NCBI GenBank assembly: GCA_913061095.1
Contig: CAJXVM010000026.1
Coordinates: 1 to 62,962, forward strand
Origin: an uncultured Ignavibacteria bacterium
GTDB lineage: Bacteria > Bacteroidota > Ignavibacteria > SZUA-365
Direction: 5' to 3'
Length of the DNA stretch: 62,962 nucleotides
Each line of letters opens with the position of its first letter. The stretch's first letter is position 1. The notes beneath the pieces are model-generated. The model was given only the letters and a program-made list of their open reading frames with translations. It was not told the origin of the DNA and made no database searches. The position numbers were made by a program, and so were the translations under genes. Of this stretch, positions 53,282-62,336 are shown one piece after another.

Positions 53282-54316
53282 ATGAGACGTATGAAACTGG
53301 CGGTTTTTGCCTGCGCGGCGATTCTTGCGCTGTGCGCGTTCTTCGGTTCCTGTTCTGATGACCAGCCGACAGAACCGAACGGCGGTGCGGACACGACGAG
53401 TCACTCCTTCATCTGGCACACCGACACGCTCGGCGAGGATCTCTCCCGAATCAATGATGTCTTCTGTCTTTCGGAGGGTGACGCCTGGGCGGTCGGGTAT
53501 TTTTACGTCCGCGATGAGGACACCGGACAAATCAACCACCTGAAAACCGCGAACGTCGCGCACTGGGACGGTGAGGAATGGACGCTGATGAGGGTGGAAC
53601 CACGGGTAGACGGCCTCGGTACTTTTGCAGAGGCGTGGGCGGTTTTCGGCTGGATTCATGATGATATCTGGGTTGACAACCGGCACTGGAATGGCAATTC
53701 ATGGACAGCTTACAACATGAATGGTATTGCTCACGGTCGTGGTCGAAAAATCTGGGGAAACAGAACGGACAATATCTTCATAGTCGGTGAAAAAGGGTCC
53801 ATTCTTCGTTGGGATGGGAGTGGCTTCACCGAATTCGGTTCGCAAACCACGGCCGCGAATCTGGACATCTGGGGGTGTGATGACACGATGTACGTCGCGG
53901 TGAGTGATTACGATCAGGAGAGCGGCAACTGGGGGTACCTTATCCGTCTGGAGAATGGCGAGGTGGTGGGCACCGAGCAGGCGGGAAGCGACGTGATGAT
54001 CACGGTCTGGGGCATGGACGGCGTCTGGTACAGCGGGGGCTGTCAGGGAGTGTTCCGCAAAACCGGCGATTCCTGGCAGCGTGTGCTCGCGCCGGGACCA
54101 TGCGTTACAGGGATTCGCGGCACGGCGCTCAACAATGTGTACATCCTTGTACAACGTGGCCAGGTGATTCATTTCAACGGCAGCAATTTCGCAACCATCC
54201 TTCCACAGCAGCCGGAAGGCATGTATACGGGACGCATTTCAACTTCAGGGAAAATGGTCATGGCAACCGGATATCTTGGACCATATGCTGTGGTAAAACG
54301 AGGCTATCAACAATGA
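53282..54316 (+). CDS. Propeller-like lipoprotein, tandem copy 2
   Basis: 344 residues from the ATG at 53282. The longer frame from 53162 lacks the lipoprotein signal at its start and is rejected. It has the same lipobox (FGSC) and blade pattern as copy 1, with one net codon difference in the variable middle. The variable middle (about residues 55-170) and the last ~65 residues differ clearly from copy 1 (WAVFGWIHDDIWVDNRHWNG versus WAIYCIDATDVWAPARHWNG). The block 53789-54127 matches 52634-52972 with one difference. Shared 3' ends (AAACGAGGCTATCAACAATG) mark the duplication boundary. Confidence 0.85.
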   Translation: MRRMKLAVFACAAILALCAFFGSCSDDQPTEPNGGADTTSHSFIWHTDTLGEDLSRINDVFCLSEGDAWAVGYFYVRDEDTGQINHLKTANVAHWDGEEWTLMRVEPRVDGLGTFAEAWAVFGWIHDDIWVDNRHWNGNSWTAYNMNGIAHGRGRKIWGNRTDNIFIVGEKGSILRWDGSGFTEFGSQTTAANLDIWGCDDTMYVAVSDYDQESGNWGYLIRLENGEVVGTEQAGSDVMITVWGMDGVWYSGGCQGVFRKTGDSWQRVLAPGPCVTGIRGTALNNVYILVQRGQVIHFNGSNFATILPQQPEGMYTGRISTSGKMVMATGYLGPYAVVKRGYQQ

Positions 54317-54350
54317 ATGGAGGGCGATATGATTGATCCAATATAGATCA

Positions 54351-54433
54351 CTCCTCCGCGGCCACGGAGGAGATATGAAGCCAAAAACCAGTGCAAGGAA
54401 CTGCTCACACCCGTCAGGTGTGCCGGCTTTGCC
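54351..54433 (+). repeat. Direct repeat, left copy, flanking the phospholipase/T9SS pair
   Basis: Contains two hairpins, CTCCTCCG-loop-CGGAGGAG and CACACC-loop-GGTGTG, joined by CCAAAAACCAGTGCAAGGAA. A closely similar copy in the same orientation lies at 58286-58367, just after the T9SS ORF, so the pair encloses 54483-58267. Confidence 0.85.
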
Positions 54434-54482
54434 GTTTCCCACGACCCATGAATTGCTGAACGTTCAAACAATGGAGGAATCC

Positions 54483-55820
54483 ATGAAATCGGTATTGATA
54501 TCTTTCATGGGCTTGCTGCTCATTACCTCCCTGCTTCCCGCACAACCTGCCGGAGGAGGTGGAGAGGAAGAAAACCACATCATGCACAGTCAGAATATTC
54601 ACCAGTACATCGTTCTCGAGGCGTTTAAAGTCCTTGAGGCCGCCGCCCCGCGAGTGGCCTTGAAACTGAAGGACCATATCGGCACAATGAACACCTCCGG
54701 TGCACCCTGGAGTCAGCGTACGATTGCTGCCGGTGCCTATAGGGAGGATGAAGAAGATGTCTGCTACGCGTATGGAGGACCGATCGCGAGCTATGACCCG
54801 GATATGGATATGACGAAACCCGGGTGGTGTATCGGTGAAGTGTATTATCAGATCGAAGACAGGCTGAGGAAAGATGCGGATTATCTCCACGGTCTCGTGA
54901 CGACCACGCATTTCTGGGATCCCGACGCATCGAACAACTTCCTCACCAAGGACGATATACTGATCTCGGGGACATGGGGTGTCGTATGTCTGGGAACGAA
55001 TTCACCGATGAGTATCACAATTAAACCAGACCATAACGCGATGGACAAGGTCCGCCGCCTGCTCGCACCTGACAATCAACTTGCGATCATCGATTTCTGG
55101 TGGGATCCGAATGATCCATACTGGCTGGAGCCCAATCAGACCTTCTGGGTTCCAGCTTCCGTGAATGACGGGATGACAGAGGTAACCATGGCGTATGAAT
55201 CACTGGCGGATCTATACAACACCGGCGAATGTGCGTTGAGCACCGGGGATCCGGCCAATTTTCCACCAGCTCCCGGTTTTGTTCTCAGTGAAGCACAGCG
55301 TGACAAGTATGTCTGGGAGATATTTGGTCGTGCATGCCATCTGCTGACGGATATGAGTGTGCCGGCACATACTCACAGGGATATTCACATGCCGAATAGT
55401 AATAAAACTGTGCCGGTGATTATCGCAGAGGTACATGTAGGCAACATTACCATTGAGATCACCGACGCCGACAGTTACGAAATCTGGGTCTCCCACTCGG
55501 GATCCGGGAATCCACCCGATCTGAGTAACATCAACTGGGATGCGCAAATGGTTCTGAATCAGTATCCCCAGGAGCCGTTCATCGATCCGTCCAACGAACC
55601 GGATCCGCTCTTCTTTCTCATGAATTCGATGCGGTCGTTGGCAGCCTCGTTTGCATCGGACGAGTTTGACGGCAGCGGTGGGAACGGCTTGCCTGTCTAT
55701 ACGACGGATATTCCTGTCCCGCACTGCGACGTTCTTAATCCATCCTCCAATCAGGTGGCGGTCATGGAAAATATCCGCGACGTGACCGTTCCATCGATCA
55801 TCAGAGGGATTTCATCGTGA
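54483..55820 (+). CDS. Secreted phospholipase C / P1-nuclease-like protein, lacking a sorting domain
   Basis: 445 residues from the ATG at 54483 (GGAGG site). An in-frame frame-open region back to 54333 is repeat sequence. A signal peptide (about 1-21, LLPAQP) is followed by zinc-site-like motifs of the phospholipase C/P1 nuclease fold: H40 in NIHQYIVLEAF, GAYREDEEDV (about 84-93), TTHFWDPD (H143), and GRACHLLTDMSVPAHTHRD (H286, D290, H296, D300). Members hydrolyse phospholipids or nucleic acids with three Zn2+. The gene ends without a T9SS domain, and its TGA overlaps the GTG of the next ORF by 4 nt. That ORF has a T9SS domain but no signal peptide, so the two may be parts of one protein. 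Confidence 0.65.
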   Translation: MKSVLISFMGLLLITSLLPAQPAGGGGEEENHIMHSQNIHQYIVLEAFKVLEAAAPRVALKLKDHIGTMNTSGAPWSQRTIAAGAYREDEEDVCYAYGGPIASYDPDMDMTKPGWCIGEVYYQIEDRLRKDADYLHGLVTTTHFWDPDASNNFLTKDDILISGTWGVVCLGTNSPMSITIKPDHNAMDKVRRLLAPDNQLAIIDFWWDPNDPYWLEPNQTFWVPASVNDGMTEVTMAYESLADLYNTGECALSTGDPANFPPAPGFVLSEAQRDKYVWEIFGRACHLLTDMSVPAHTHRDIHMPNSNKTVPVIIAEVHVGNITIEITDADSYEIWVSHSGSGNPPDLSNINWDAQMVLNQYPQEPFIDPSNEPDPLFFLMNSMRSLAASFASDEFDGSGGNGLPVYTTDIPVPHCDVLNPSSNQVAVMENIRDVTVPSIIRGISS

Positions 55821-58267
55821 TGGACGACAACGGTAATTTTGAGGCTCTCTACAAGGAGGCACACAAGACAACGGTTCCCACCATCCGTGTTCGGTTCGAA
55901 TACGGTGACTTCACACCGGCGAACCATCCGGACGTGCTGCTCCGGAATCCGTGGCACGTCGATCCTGACCAGAGTGATGCATTCAGTGTCATGCAGTTGG
56001 ACGGCTTCCTTCCCTATCCCGCGAATCCAACCATTCAAGGGGCATTCGGAGAGACGCCGACGCAGAACGGAGGGTTGTTTCTGGGAGCAGGAAATCCATC
56101 TTGGCTCGAACCACCGTACTACTCTCTTGGATTTCCCCGTCAGGTCGATCACTGGACGATGGATCCCAAAACGGAGTCGCAACTGGCGGTCGGGGACTGG
56201 TTCCTCTTCGATACGTTCAAGGATCAGAACACACATTTCGTCGCCGATCCGCAAAGTGGTGATCCCGGGTTTCCGGATCTCGGTCTCTACGACACGAGGG
56301 CGGCGATCTTCGGTTCCGCCACGGGCTGGCTGTATGCGGAATACAAGGGACACCTCGTTTCGAGTCTGTATTTCAGCACCATCGATTCGCGTGGCCCAAC
56401 CAGTCCGAACTCGCAGCGCAAGATCGACTGGATCGAATCCCAGACCGGCATTCAGACGATCGCGAACGGCGTGTACCAGCAGGTCTACGAATCCGCCTCG
56501 GGTATCTGGTACACTCATTCCACCGACATGGGTTTGAGCTGGACGAAGGAACTCGATATCGGCCCAGGAGAGCGTCCTGCCATCAGCGCCGGCTACTCGT
56601 CGTCCTGCATCGCATACTATTTCGACGGCGATATCGAGATCAAGAAAATTACAGGTGGATCAGCGATCGAGCAGATCGCAACGATTGACTGGCTCGTTTC
56701 CGATGACGCGGCACCGGCAATTGTCTACGACGATGTCCAGGGAACGATATTCGCGGTGTGGGAACGTCATGACGGGACGCTCGGGTATTATGTTGATTAC
56801 GGTGATGGAAATCCATTGAACTGGTTTGTGGAAGAATCCGGGCAGACGGGACATGACGCAGTACGGCCCACGATAGGCCATAAACCGGGATCGACCGAGT
56901 ACCATCTCGCCTGGCGCGAAGGTACACAGATCCTGTATTCCGCTGTCGAACTCCTGTCATCACCATGGGCAACGATTCATCCCCCCGAAATCATATCGAA
57001 CGCAGGCCAGAATGCATACGGTCCTCCAACGGCAACGGTCGACTGCAACGGCAATCCCGCGGTCGCATGGTCGGGATCAAACTACTCACACGGTGCATTC
57101 ATCAATTTCCGGCAGCGAATCGCGGGCAACTGGGGTGGTTTCGCAACCATGCTTGCATATCCCAACCAGGCTTACTGGCTGCCCTCGATTACCGGCGTTT
57201 CGGATGTCAGCGCCGATCAGGGACTTCGGATCGCACATAATGTCGACTGCGGTATGATCGGTGTTCTGAAGCTTGAGAATGTCGGAGGTCTGAGCACATG
57301 GAGCATACCGGCACATATTCAGACTCCTCTTTTCGCGATGCATCCCAATTTGGTCGAATATGCTCCCCAGGATTACCTCAAGCAGGTTTCGTCAGCCCAG
57401 TCCGCCCAGTATCCCGGCATCCTCAGCGAGTTGAGTTACACGAATGAACATCTTGCCAAATCGGCGAAGAGTACAACGCTTTCCTCTTCCCGCGAGGTGA
57501 TACTGAGGCAGGACACCAGCAGTATAGCCGTGCGTGTAGGTGAGATCACCGTCAGATCCATCGGTGTGGATGAAGGGATCGATTGGGGAAGCGGTTTTGA
57601 TTCCCTCATCGTCGGCAGGACCAAAACCGTCGCGGAGTACGTGAAGACCAAACCATTTGTCGTCCCCGCGAACGGCCAATTGCGACTGCGCATCGCAACG
57701 GACCGGAATGGATCTCTCCAATCGACGCAATCGCTGTTATACTCTATCGAAATCGTCGACGCTGCGACCGGAGCTACGCTTTCTACGCCGCATTCTCTCG
57801 CTCCGAACGCAATGAATAACGGACGGATGGATGCGCAGTTCAATTCCTCTATGAATGCGCTCGCAGGTAAAACGGTATTCGTGCGTATGACGCTCTCAGG
57901 ACGCGATTCCACGATCACGATCGTCACGAACGACTATTTCCACGATCCGAATGTCACGATCCCGAAGGCCATTGAGGAAAGCGCAGCGAATACCCCTCTG
58001 ACAGTTGGTATGTGGTTGGGACAGAACTATCCGAACCCATTCAATCCTTTGACGGAGATTCCATTTTCACTCAATGAACCAATGAACATACGGCTTGTCG
58101 TCCTCGATGTGTTTGGAAGAGAATTGATTGTGCTGAAGGATGGTGTTTGTGATGCGGGATATCACGTTGCGAGCTTTGATGGCGCGGAGTATCCGAGCGG
58201 TACGTACATCGTGCGGCTCGAGTCCGGGCGCGGTTCTCTGACAGAGCGAATGATGCTTTTGAAATAG
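55817..58267 (+). CDS. BNR-like propeller plus T9SS domain, lacking its own signal peptide
   Basis: 816 residues from a GTG at 55817 overlapping the previous stop (GTGA). The first residues (MMDDNGNFEALYKEAHKTTVPTI) are not a signal peptide, although the C-terminus is a full type-A T9SS domain (about 735-816; LGQNYPNPFNPLTEIPF to TERMMLLK), which needs Sec export. The middle has sialidase/BNR-like stretches (GIWYTHSTDMGLSWTKE, IVYDDVQGTIFAVWERHDG, NPAVAWSGSNY). The same frame is open upstream only from 55739, giving an 82-nt overlap with the preceding gene. A -1 change in that overlap would join the two into one exported ~1.25 kb-residue protein. Separate translation by coupling is the alternative. 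Confidence 0.7.
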   Translation: MMDDNGNFEALYKEAHKTTVPTIRVRFEYGDFTPANHPDVLLRNPWHVDPDQSDAFSVMQLDGFLPYPANPTIQGAFGETPTQNGGLFLGAGNPSWLEPPYYSLGFPRQVDHWTMDPKTESQLAVGDWFLFDTFKDQNTHFVADPQSGDPGFPDLGLYDTRAAIFGSATGWLYAEYKGHLVSSLYFSTIDSRGPTSPNSQRKIDWIESQTGIQTIANGVYQQVYESASGIWYTHSTDMGLSWTKELDIGPGERPAISAGYSSSCIAYYFDGDIEIKKITGGSAIEQIATIDWLVSDDAAPAIVYDDVQGTIFAVWERHDGTLGYYVDYGDGNPLNWFVEESGQTGHDAVRPTIGHKPGSTEYHLAWREGTQILYSAVELLSSPWATIHPPEIISNAGQNAYGPPTATVDCNGNPAVAWSGSNYSHGAFINFRQRIAGNWGGFATMLAYPNQAYWLPSITGVSDVSADQGLRIAHNVDCGMIGVLKLENVGGLSTWSIPAHIQTPLFAMHPNLVEYAPQDYLKQVSSAQSAQYPGILSELSYTNEHLAKSAKSTTLSSSREVILRQDTSSIAVRVGEITVRSIGVDEGIDWGSGFDSLIVGRTKTVAEYVKTKPFVVPANGQLRLRIATDRNGSLQSTQSLLYSIEIVDAATGATLSTPHSLAPNAMNNGRMDAQFNSSMNALAGKTVFVRMTLSGRDSTITIVTNDYFHDPNVTIPKAIEESAANTPLTVGMWLGQNYPNPFNPLTEIPFSLNEPMNIRLVVLDVFGRELIVLKDGVCDAGYHVASFDGAEYPSGTYIVRLESGRGSLTERMMLLK

Positions 58268-58285
58268 GTCACGTGACAAAAGCCT

Positions 58286-58367
58286 CTCCTCCGCGGCCAC
58301 GGGGGAGAGGCTGATGCAAAAACCAGTGCAAGGAATTGCTCACACCCGTCAGGTGTGCCGGCTTTGC
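58286..58367 (+). repeat. Direct repeat, right copy, after the T9SS ORF
   Basis: Same layout as 54351-54433: a CTCCTCCGCGGCCACGG... hairpin start (the right half is CGGGGGAG here), AAAAACCAGTGCAAGGAA, and the CACACCCGTCAGGTGTG hairpin ending in GCCGGCTTTGC. A few substitutions and a small spacing change separate the copies. The copy lies between the T9SS ORF and the convergent glycosyltransferase gene. Confidence 0.85.
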
Positions 58368-58417
58368 AATACCAATATATACACTCCAATGTCGGACGAC
58401 AAACACAATGATTCTAT

Positions 58418-59638
58418 TCAGGGAGACAGCTGTTCGATCGCTTCGACAGCCCGCACCGCTCCTCCCGCCTCCGCAAACGCGCGCGCGATCCTCTCCGCGC
58501 CGTCTTTGCGCGCCATCGCCTGCTGGACTGCCGCACGCAGATTCTCCTCGTTGAGTTTCCCGAGCGGCAGCATGCTGCCCGATGCGCTGACATCCACCCG
58601 GCGCGCGGTTTCCGACTGATCGCGTCCGCAGGGGATGACGCACACGGGCACGCCCGCCGCCAGCGCGCGCTGCGTTCCGCCCATGCCGCCGTGCGTTACC
58701 ACGAGATCGATGTTGTCCATGATGGCCGCGTGTGAAAGGAAGCGCGTGATGCGCACGTTTTCATGGCTGGCGGTGAACTGCGCGGGATCGAGCGCCGCGG
58801 TCGTAACGATCAGGCTTCCCTTTTCATCCGCCAGCGCCCGCAGCGCGGTCTCGATGATCGCGCCGTCATCCTGCTTTTCGGTCGACACGCTGACCAGAAT
58901 CCGGGGCGAAGGCAGCGCGTCAATCCAGTCCGGCGCCCCGGCAGGGGGCGCCCACAGTCCGGGACCGATGGCGAGGATGTTCTCCGGCCAGTGCGTGCGC
59001 GGATAGTCGAAGGGCTCCGCGGTACGGTAGAGCAGGAGGTCGGGACGGCCGTACATGTCCTCCTGCTTCGTGAAAGTCGGGACTCCCATCTCCGCGCGGA
59101 TCGTGTTGAGTCCGTCGAGCTGACCGCGCACGGCGCGCCGGACGAGGCCATCGACGACGCGGTCGCGAAGCCGGTGCAGGGCGTTCGCGGGGGGAGCGAA
59201 GCCCGGACCGAACGCCGGCGTATCCGGCGAGGCGATCGGCAGGATGTACGGCATGAACATCACCCATGGCTTCCCCTGCGCTTCCGCGAACGCCGCGGCG
59301 CCCCAGGTGTTGACATCGACGATGAGCAGATCAGGCCGGATGCGCGCGTGACTCGCGCGCAGATCCTCGATCTCGAGCGGCGCGCGCTGCAGCCAGGTGC
59401 CGAAGGCGGATGTGAACTGCGCCATGGGACCGCGCTCCCGGTAATCCTCCAGCGGCAGGGCCTCGATCTCGGGGGAGATGGGGATGTGATGGATCCCTTC
59501 CGCCGCAACCGTGTCGTGTTCCGCAGCGAGCGTCTGCACATGGACGTCATACCCCCGCGATTTCAGTTCGAGGGCGATGTCCATCATCGGGTACAGGTGA
59601 CCCCGTGCGGGGGATGTATATATCAGTATGCGTTTCAT
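58418..59638 (-). CDS. MGT/GT1-family glycosyltransferase (UDP-glucosyl/macrolide-type)
   Basis: 406 residues from the ATG at 59638. The longer frame to 59815 runs into the TetR gene and is rejected. GT-B features: N-terminal TSPARGHLYPMMDIALELKSRGYDV (acceptor half), and the donor-binding C-half with THGGMGGTQRALAAGVPVCVIPCGRDQSETARRV (about 325-365), the UGT/MGT signature. Members glycosylate small hydrophobic molecules such as macrolides, flavonoids or phenolics, sometimes as detoxification. It follows the TetR gene with a 4-nt overlap, so the regulator probably controls it. Confidence 0.9.
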   Translation of the reverse strand: MKRILIYTSPARGHLYPMMDIALELKSRGYDVHVQTLAAEHDTVAAEGIHHIPISPEIEALPLEDYRERGPMAQFTSAFGTWLQRAPLEIEDLRASHARIRPDLLIVDVNTWGAAAFAEAQGKPWVMFMPYILPIASPDTPAFGPGFAPPANALHRLRDRVVDGLVRRAVRGQLDGLNTIRAEMGVPTFTKQEDMYGRPDLLLYRTAEPFDYPRTHWPENILAIGPGLWAPPAGAPDWIDALPSPRILVSVSTEKQDDGAIIETALRALADEKGSLIVTTAALDPAQFTASHENVRITRFLSHAAIMDNIDLVVTHGGMGGTQRALAAGVPVCVIPCGRDQSETARRVDVSASGSMLPLGKLNEENLRAAVQQAMARKDGAERIARAFAEAGGAVRAVEAIEQLSP

Positions 59639-60210
59639 GCTGCCTCCAGTATGCGTGTAACCATGTCCGACATCACGCGGCGTGTCGCGCGTGCGCTGCG
59701 TCCGAGATCCAGCCGCAGCAGCTTCCAGGCATAAATATCCGTGGCGACCACGAGGGCGTCGATCTCCGCCGTATCGCCGCGGGAGATACCCCGCGCGAAA
59801 CAGCGGCGGACCCACCTTCGGTGGAATGCGCGTCCTTTGCGCATCATTTCGGCGACGAAGGCATTGCCGTCCCGCTCCTGCGCAAGGAGGTTGAGGATCA
59901 GCCTGCCCTCGGCTTCATAGTGGTCGGTGAGATCCGCGATGGCAGCTTCGATGCTGTCATACGCGGCATTCCCGCGCTGCTCGCGCACCCGTGCGGCCAC
60001 CTCGCGCGCGACCGCGCTGAAACAGCCGTCCCGCGACTCCATGTGCCGCAGCACTGTCTGTACCGTCGTCCCGGCCTCCTCCGCGATCACCCGGAGGGTG
60101 ATATCCTCCAGCCGCCTGCTCGCCAGCAGCCGCTCCGTGGCGGCCAGGATATCCTCCCGCGTCTGCGCGGCCTGCTGCGCGCGCCTGGAATTGTCATAGC
60201 GTCGTGTCAT
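59635..60210 (-). CDS. TetR-family transcriptional regulator
   Basis: 191 residues. The N-terminal helix-turn-helix (about 15-62; TREDILAATERLLASRRLEDITLRVIAEEAGTTVQTVLRHMESRDGCFSAV) is typical of TetR. The rest is an all-helical ligand-binding domain. Its end overlaps the glycosyltransferase start by 4 nt, so the two form one operon. An AT-rich partial dyad just upstream of the ATG may be its own operator. The effector may be the compound modified by the glycosyltransferase, which is inference. Confidence 0.9.
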   Translation of the reverse strand: MTRRYDNSRRAQQAAQTREDILAATERLLASRRLEDITLRVIAEEAGTTVQTVLRHMESRDGCFSAVAREVAARVREQRGNAAYDSIEAAIADLTDHYEAEGRLILNLLAQERDGNAFVAEMMRKGRAFHRRWVRRCFARGISRGDTAEIDALVVATDIYAWKLLRLDLGRSARATRRVMSDMVTRILEAA

Positions 60211-60217
60211 CGGGAAT

Positions 60218-60251
60218 GTAATTTAATGTTAATGAGACTTACATGAATATA
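60218..60251 (-). promoter_or_regulatory. Candidate promoter and operator of the TetR-glycosyltransferase operon
   Basis: On the minus strand a TATATT element (60251-60246) is followed by a 25-bp AT-rich segment at 60242-60218. That segment starts GTAAGT and ends AATTAC (imperfect dyad) and has a TTAACATTAA palindrome inside. It lies 8 nt before the TetR ATG, a place suited to autorepression. Confidence 0.4.
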
Positions 60252-60464
60252 GCACGCGGCAGAGCGAATGTCAAACAGGGCGTCGCACCGATGACTCCGG
60301 CATGGATGCCAATACCACCAAGGGTTGCTCCTTGTGACAGCTAGCAGCCTGTTAAAAGAGAATAAGAAAAATATATCTTATGAATTGACAGTGGTGTTCG
60401 AATTTTGTAAGGTTAAATGAGCCTATAGGCCAATTGAAATCACGTTAATTTAAGGAGGACTGGT

Positions 60465-61316
60465 ATGATCAGATACGTAATACCCGCATCCTTCATCCTC
60501 CTTATCATGGGATTCGTCGCCTGCGAATCTCTCGACAGCAATGGTCCCTTATCTCCTGATGCACTCAAACGAGTGTCGGTCGACAACTATGCGGTAGGGA
60601 TCAACAACGACAACCCGCACGACAGCATCGGTATGTATCACAACTCGGCATTGAATTATGCGCTTCGGCGTTCGGTCTCTGACACAGGCGATCAGGAGGA
60701 TTTCCAGGACTCGTTCATTGCTGCGCTTGAAGAGTGGAAAGACTCCATCAACGTATATTCTACTGACTGGATTCCTGCAATATCAGAGGCAAAGGATACG
60801 GTTGACAATAATCTGAGCCGCGATTGGGCGGCCTATCTCGAGAACCTCTCTGATGCGGACTATACCGCTAAGGAGCAGTACTACATCAACAGAATTGGTG
60901 CCTTGGGATCAATTTGTTCTGACCCCCAGGATGTGGAGGATTCGATTCTTGCGATCGAGACAGACATCTGTAACGACTCATTCAACACAAATGAGAGAGC
61001 AGCGTATGTGACGATCTCAGTGATGAAACACTCATTCTACTACTGGAGCTACCTTGCCGGAGAGGATTACTTGGCGAAGCGAACCGAGAACCTTCCCGAA
61101 TGGTTGCAGATCGTTTTCGCCGATGCTGCTGGTGCGGCAATAGGGACATATCGTTACGGATGGCCCTGGGGCACGATCAGCGGTGCAGTTCTTACATCTG
61201 GGTATTGGGGGATCAGGACCTTCTGGGATGACATAACCGATTGGATTTCAGGTTCTGTCGAAACTGTAGGAGGTTTGCTTGAGAGCGCATACGAGGCAGT
61301 CATCAGCTGGTTCTGA
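60465..61316 (+). CDS. Hypothetical lipoprotein in AT-richer block
   Basis: 283 residues with a perfect AAGGAGG site before the ATG. The lipobox is FVAC (C20). The middle is helical and acidic (SVSDTGDQEDFQDSFIAALEEWKDSI; AEKDTVDNNLS-like). The C-terminal ~75 residues are Gly/Ala/Trp-rich and hydrophobic (DAAGAAIGTYRYGWPWGTISGAVLTSGYWGIRTFW), like a membrane-active or hairpin segment. No family is recognised. It is preceded by a 254-nt gap with low GC content. Base use differs from the GC-rich genes to the left, so recent acquisition is possible. Confidence 0.75.
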   Translation: MIRYVIPASFILLIMGFVACESLDSNGPLSPDALKRVSVDNYAVGINNDNPHDSIGMYHNSALNYALRRSVSDTGDQEDFQDSFIAALEEWKDSINVYSTDWIPAISEAKDTVDNNLSRDWAAYLENLSDADYTAKEQYYINRIGALGSICSDPQDVEDSILAIETDICNDSFNTNERAAYVTISVMKHSFYYWSYLAGEDYLAKRTENLPEWLQIVFADAAGAAIGTYRYGWPWGTISGAVLTSGYWGIRTFWDDITDWISGSVETVGGLLESAYEAVISWF

Positions 61317-61440
61317 GGCATTTCCTCACGATTATGAATAGTGGGAGGGCGGTTTGCCCTCTCCGCATCTAAAACGAGATACTCATTTTGTAAGACGATA
61401 TGCTCTGCAGCAGCTTATTACATACCCTCAAGGTGTCATC

Positions 61441-62316
61441 ATGAAGATCTCCCTATTTGTTGTAATCGGTATTCTTCTCTACTCGACATACGTTTGCGCT
61501 CAACCGATGCTCACTGCCAGGCAGTACTACGCGACAGTTGACTCCAGCGTCTCGATAAATCACGGTGGCAAGGTCTCGTTGATTCAGGTCATCGCACGGA
61601 ATGTATTTGGGACGACCGCCATCAATCTAGATGCACAGACTGGAACGGCAGAGGTCTGGTTCTATTTATTTCGTTCTCCGTCTGATGGAATGCTCGTTAC
61701 GGGAGTTGCGGTGGATCATCCCACACTTGGCACTTTCTTCGGTGAAGCAAACAGTGAAGGATGGCCGAGTTCCCTTGACACGACCGCCTTGCCTACAGAA
61801 TGGATCGATTCTGATGTGGCCTCCACTGCATGGAAGAATAGCGGTATGTCCAACTATCTGACCACCCGCCCAGGTGCAGAGACATTAGCTCTCCTCCTTG
61901 CATATGATCCCGATGGCCGAGCGTCTTGGGTCTCTCTTCTTACGAATCACATTGATTCTCTGTCATGCATCATTGATGGGGTGACAGCAGAGCTAATAGA
62001 ATGTGGTGGAACGAGTGCAATTAATGAGGCTATTTCGTCACCAATCGGATTCGCTGTTGATGCACAATACCCGAACCCAATTAGACTAGGTGCCACGTCT
62101 TATCTCATGATCAGCATGGAAAAACGTGGTATCGTTCGTCTCGATCTTGAAAACCTGCTGGGGCAACAGATCGCTACTGTTTATGAGAAGGAGCATTTGC
62201 CGGGTACAAGTGCTGTATCATTCTCAACAGCTGCTATCACGCATCCCGGTACCTATATTGTTCGTATCACTGTCAACTCAGAGCTACAACATCGACGTAT
62301 AGTAGTCATTCGCTAA
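61441..62316 (+). CDS. Small secreted T9SS-sorted protein of unknown function
   Basis: 291 residues from the ATG at 61441. The in-frame ATG at 61354 gives no signal peptide at its start. Signal peptide about 1-20 (LLYSTYVCAQP). The body (about 21-205) is beta-rich with an EVWFYLFRSPSDGMLVTGVAVDH strand pair and two Cys, with no family assigned. A type-A-like sorting domain (about 210-291; VDAQYPNPIRLGATSYL, GTYIVRITVNSELQHRRIVVIR) is shorter and more divergent than the others in this window. It follows the lipoprotein by 124 nt and precedes an outer-membrane protein gene by 20 nt. Confidence 0.8.
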   Translation: MKISLFVVIGILLYSTYVCAQPMLTARQYYATVDSSVSINHGGKVSLIQVIARNVFGTTAINLDAQTGTAEVWFYLFRSPSDGMLVTGVAVDHPTLGTFFGEANSEGWPSSLDTTALPTEWIDSDVASTAWKNSGMSNYLTTRPGAETLALLLAYDPDGRASWVSLLTNHIDSLSCIIDGVTAELIECGGTSAINEAISSPIGFAVDAQYPNPIRLGATSYLMISMEKRGIVRLDLENLLGQQIATVYEKEHLPGTSAVSFSTAAITHPGTYIVRITVNSELQHRRIVVIR

Positions 62317-62336
62317 TCTATCAGGTTGGGGCGATT

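Noticed and set aside
55766..55772. GGAAAAT as a -1 slippery heptamer for the phospholipase/T9SS pair
   Set aside because: It does not fit X XXY YYZ (the P-site codon would mispair), so I do not claim programmed frameshifting, only a frame discontinuity.
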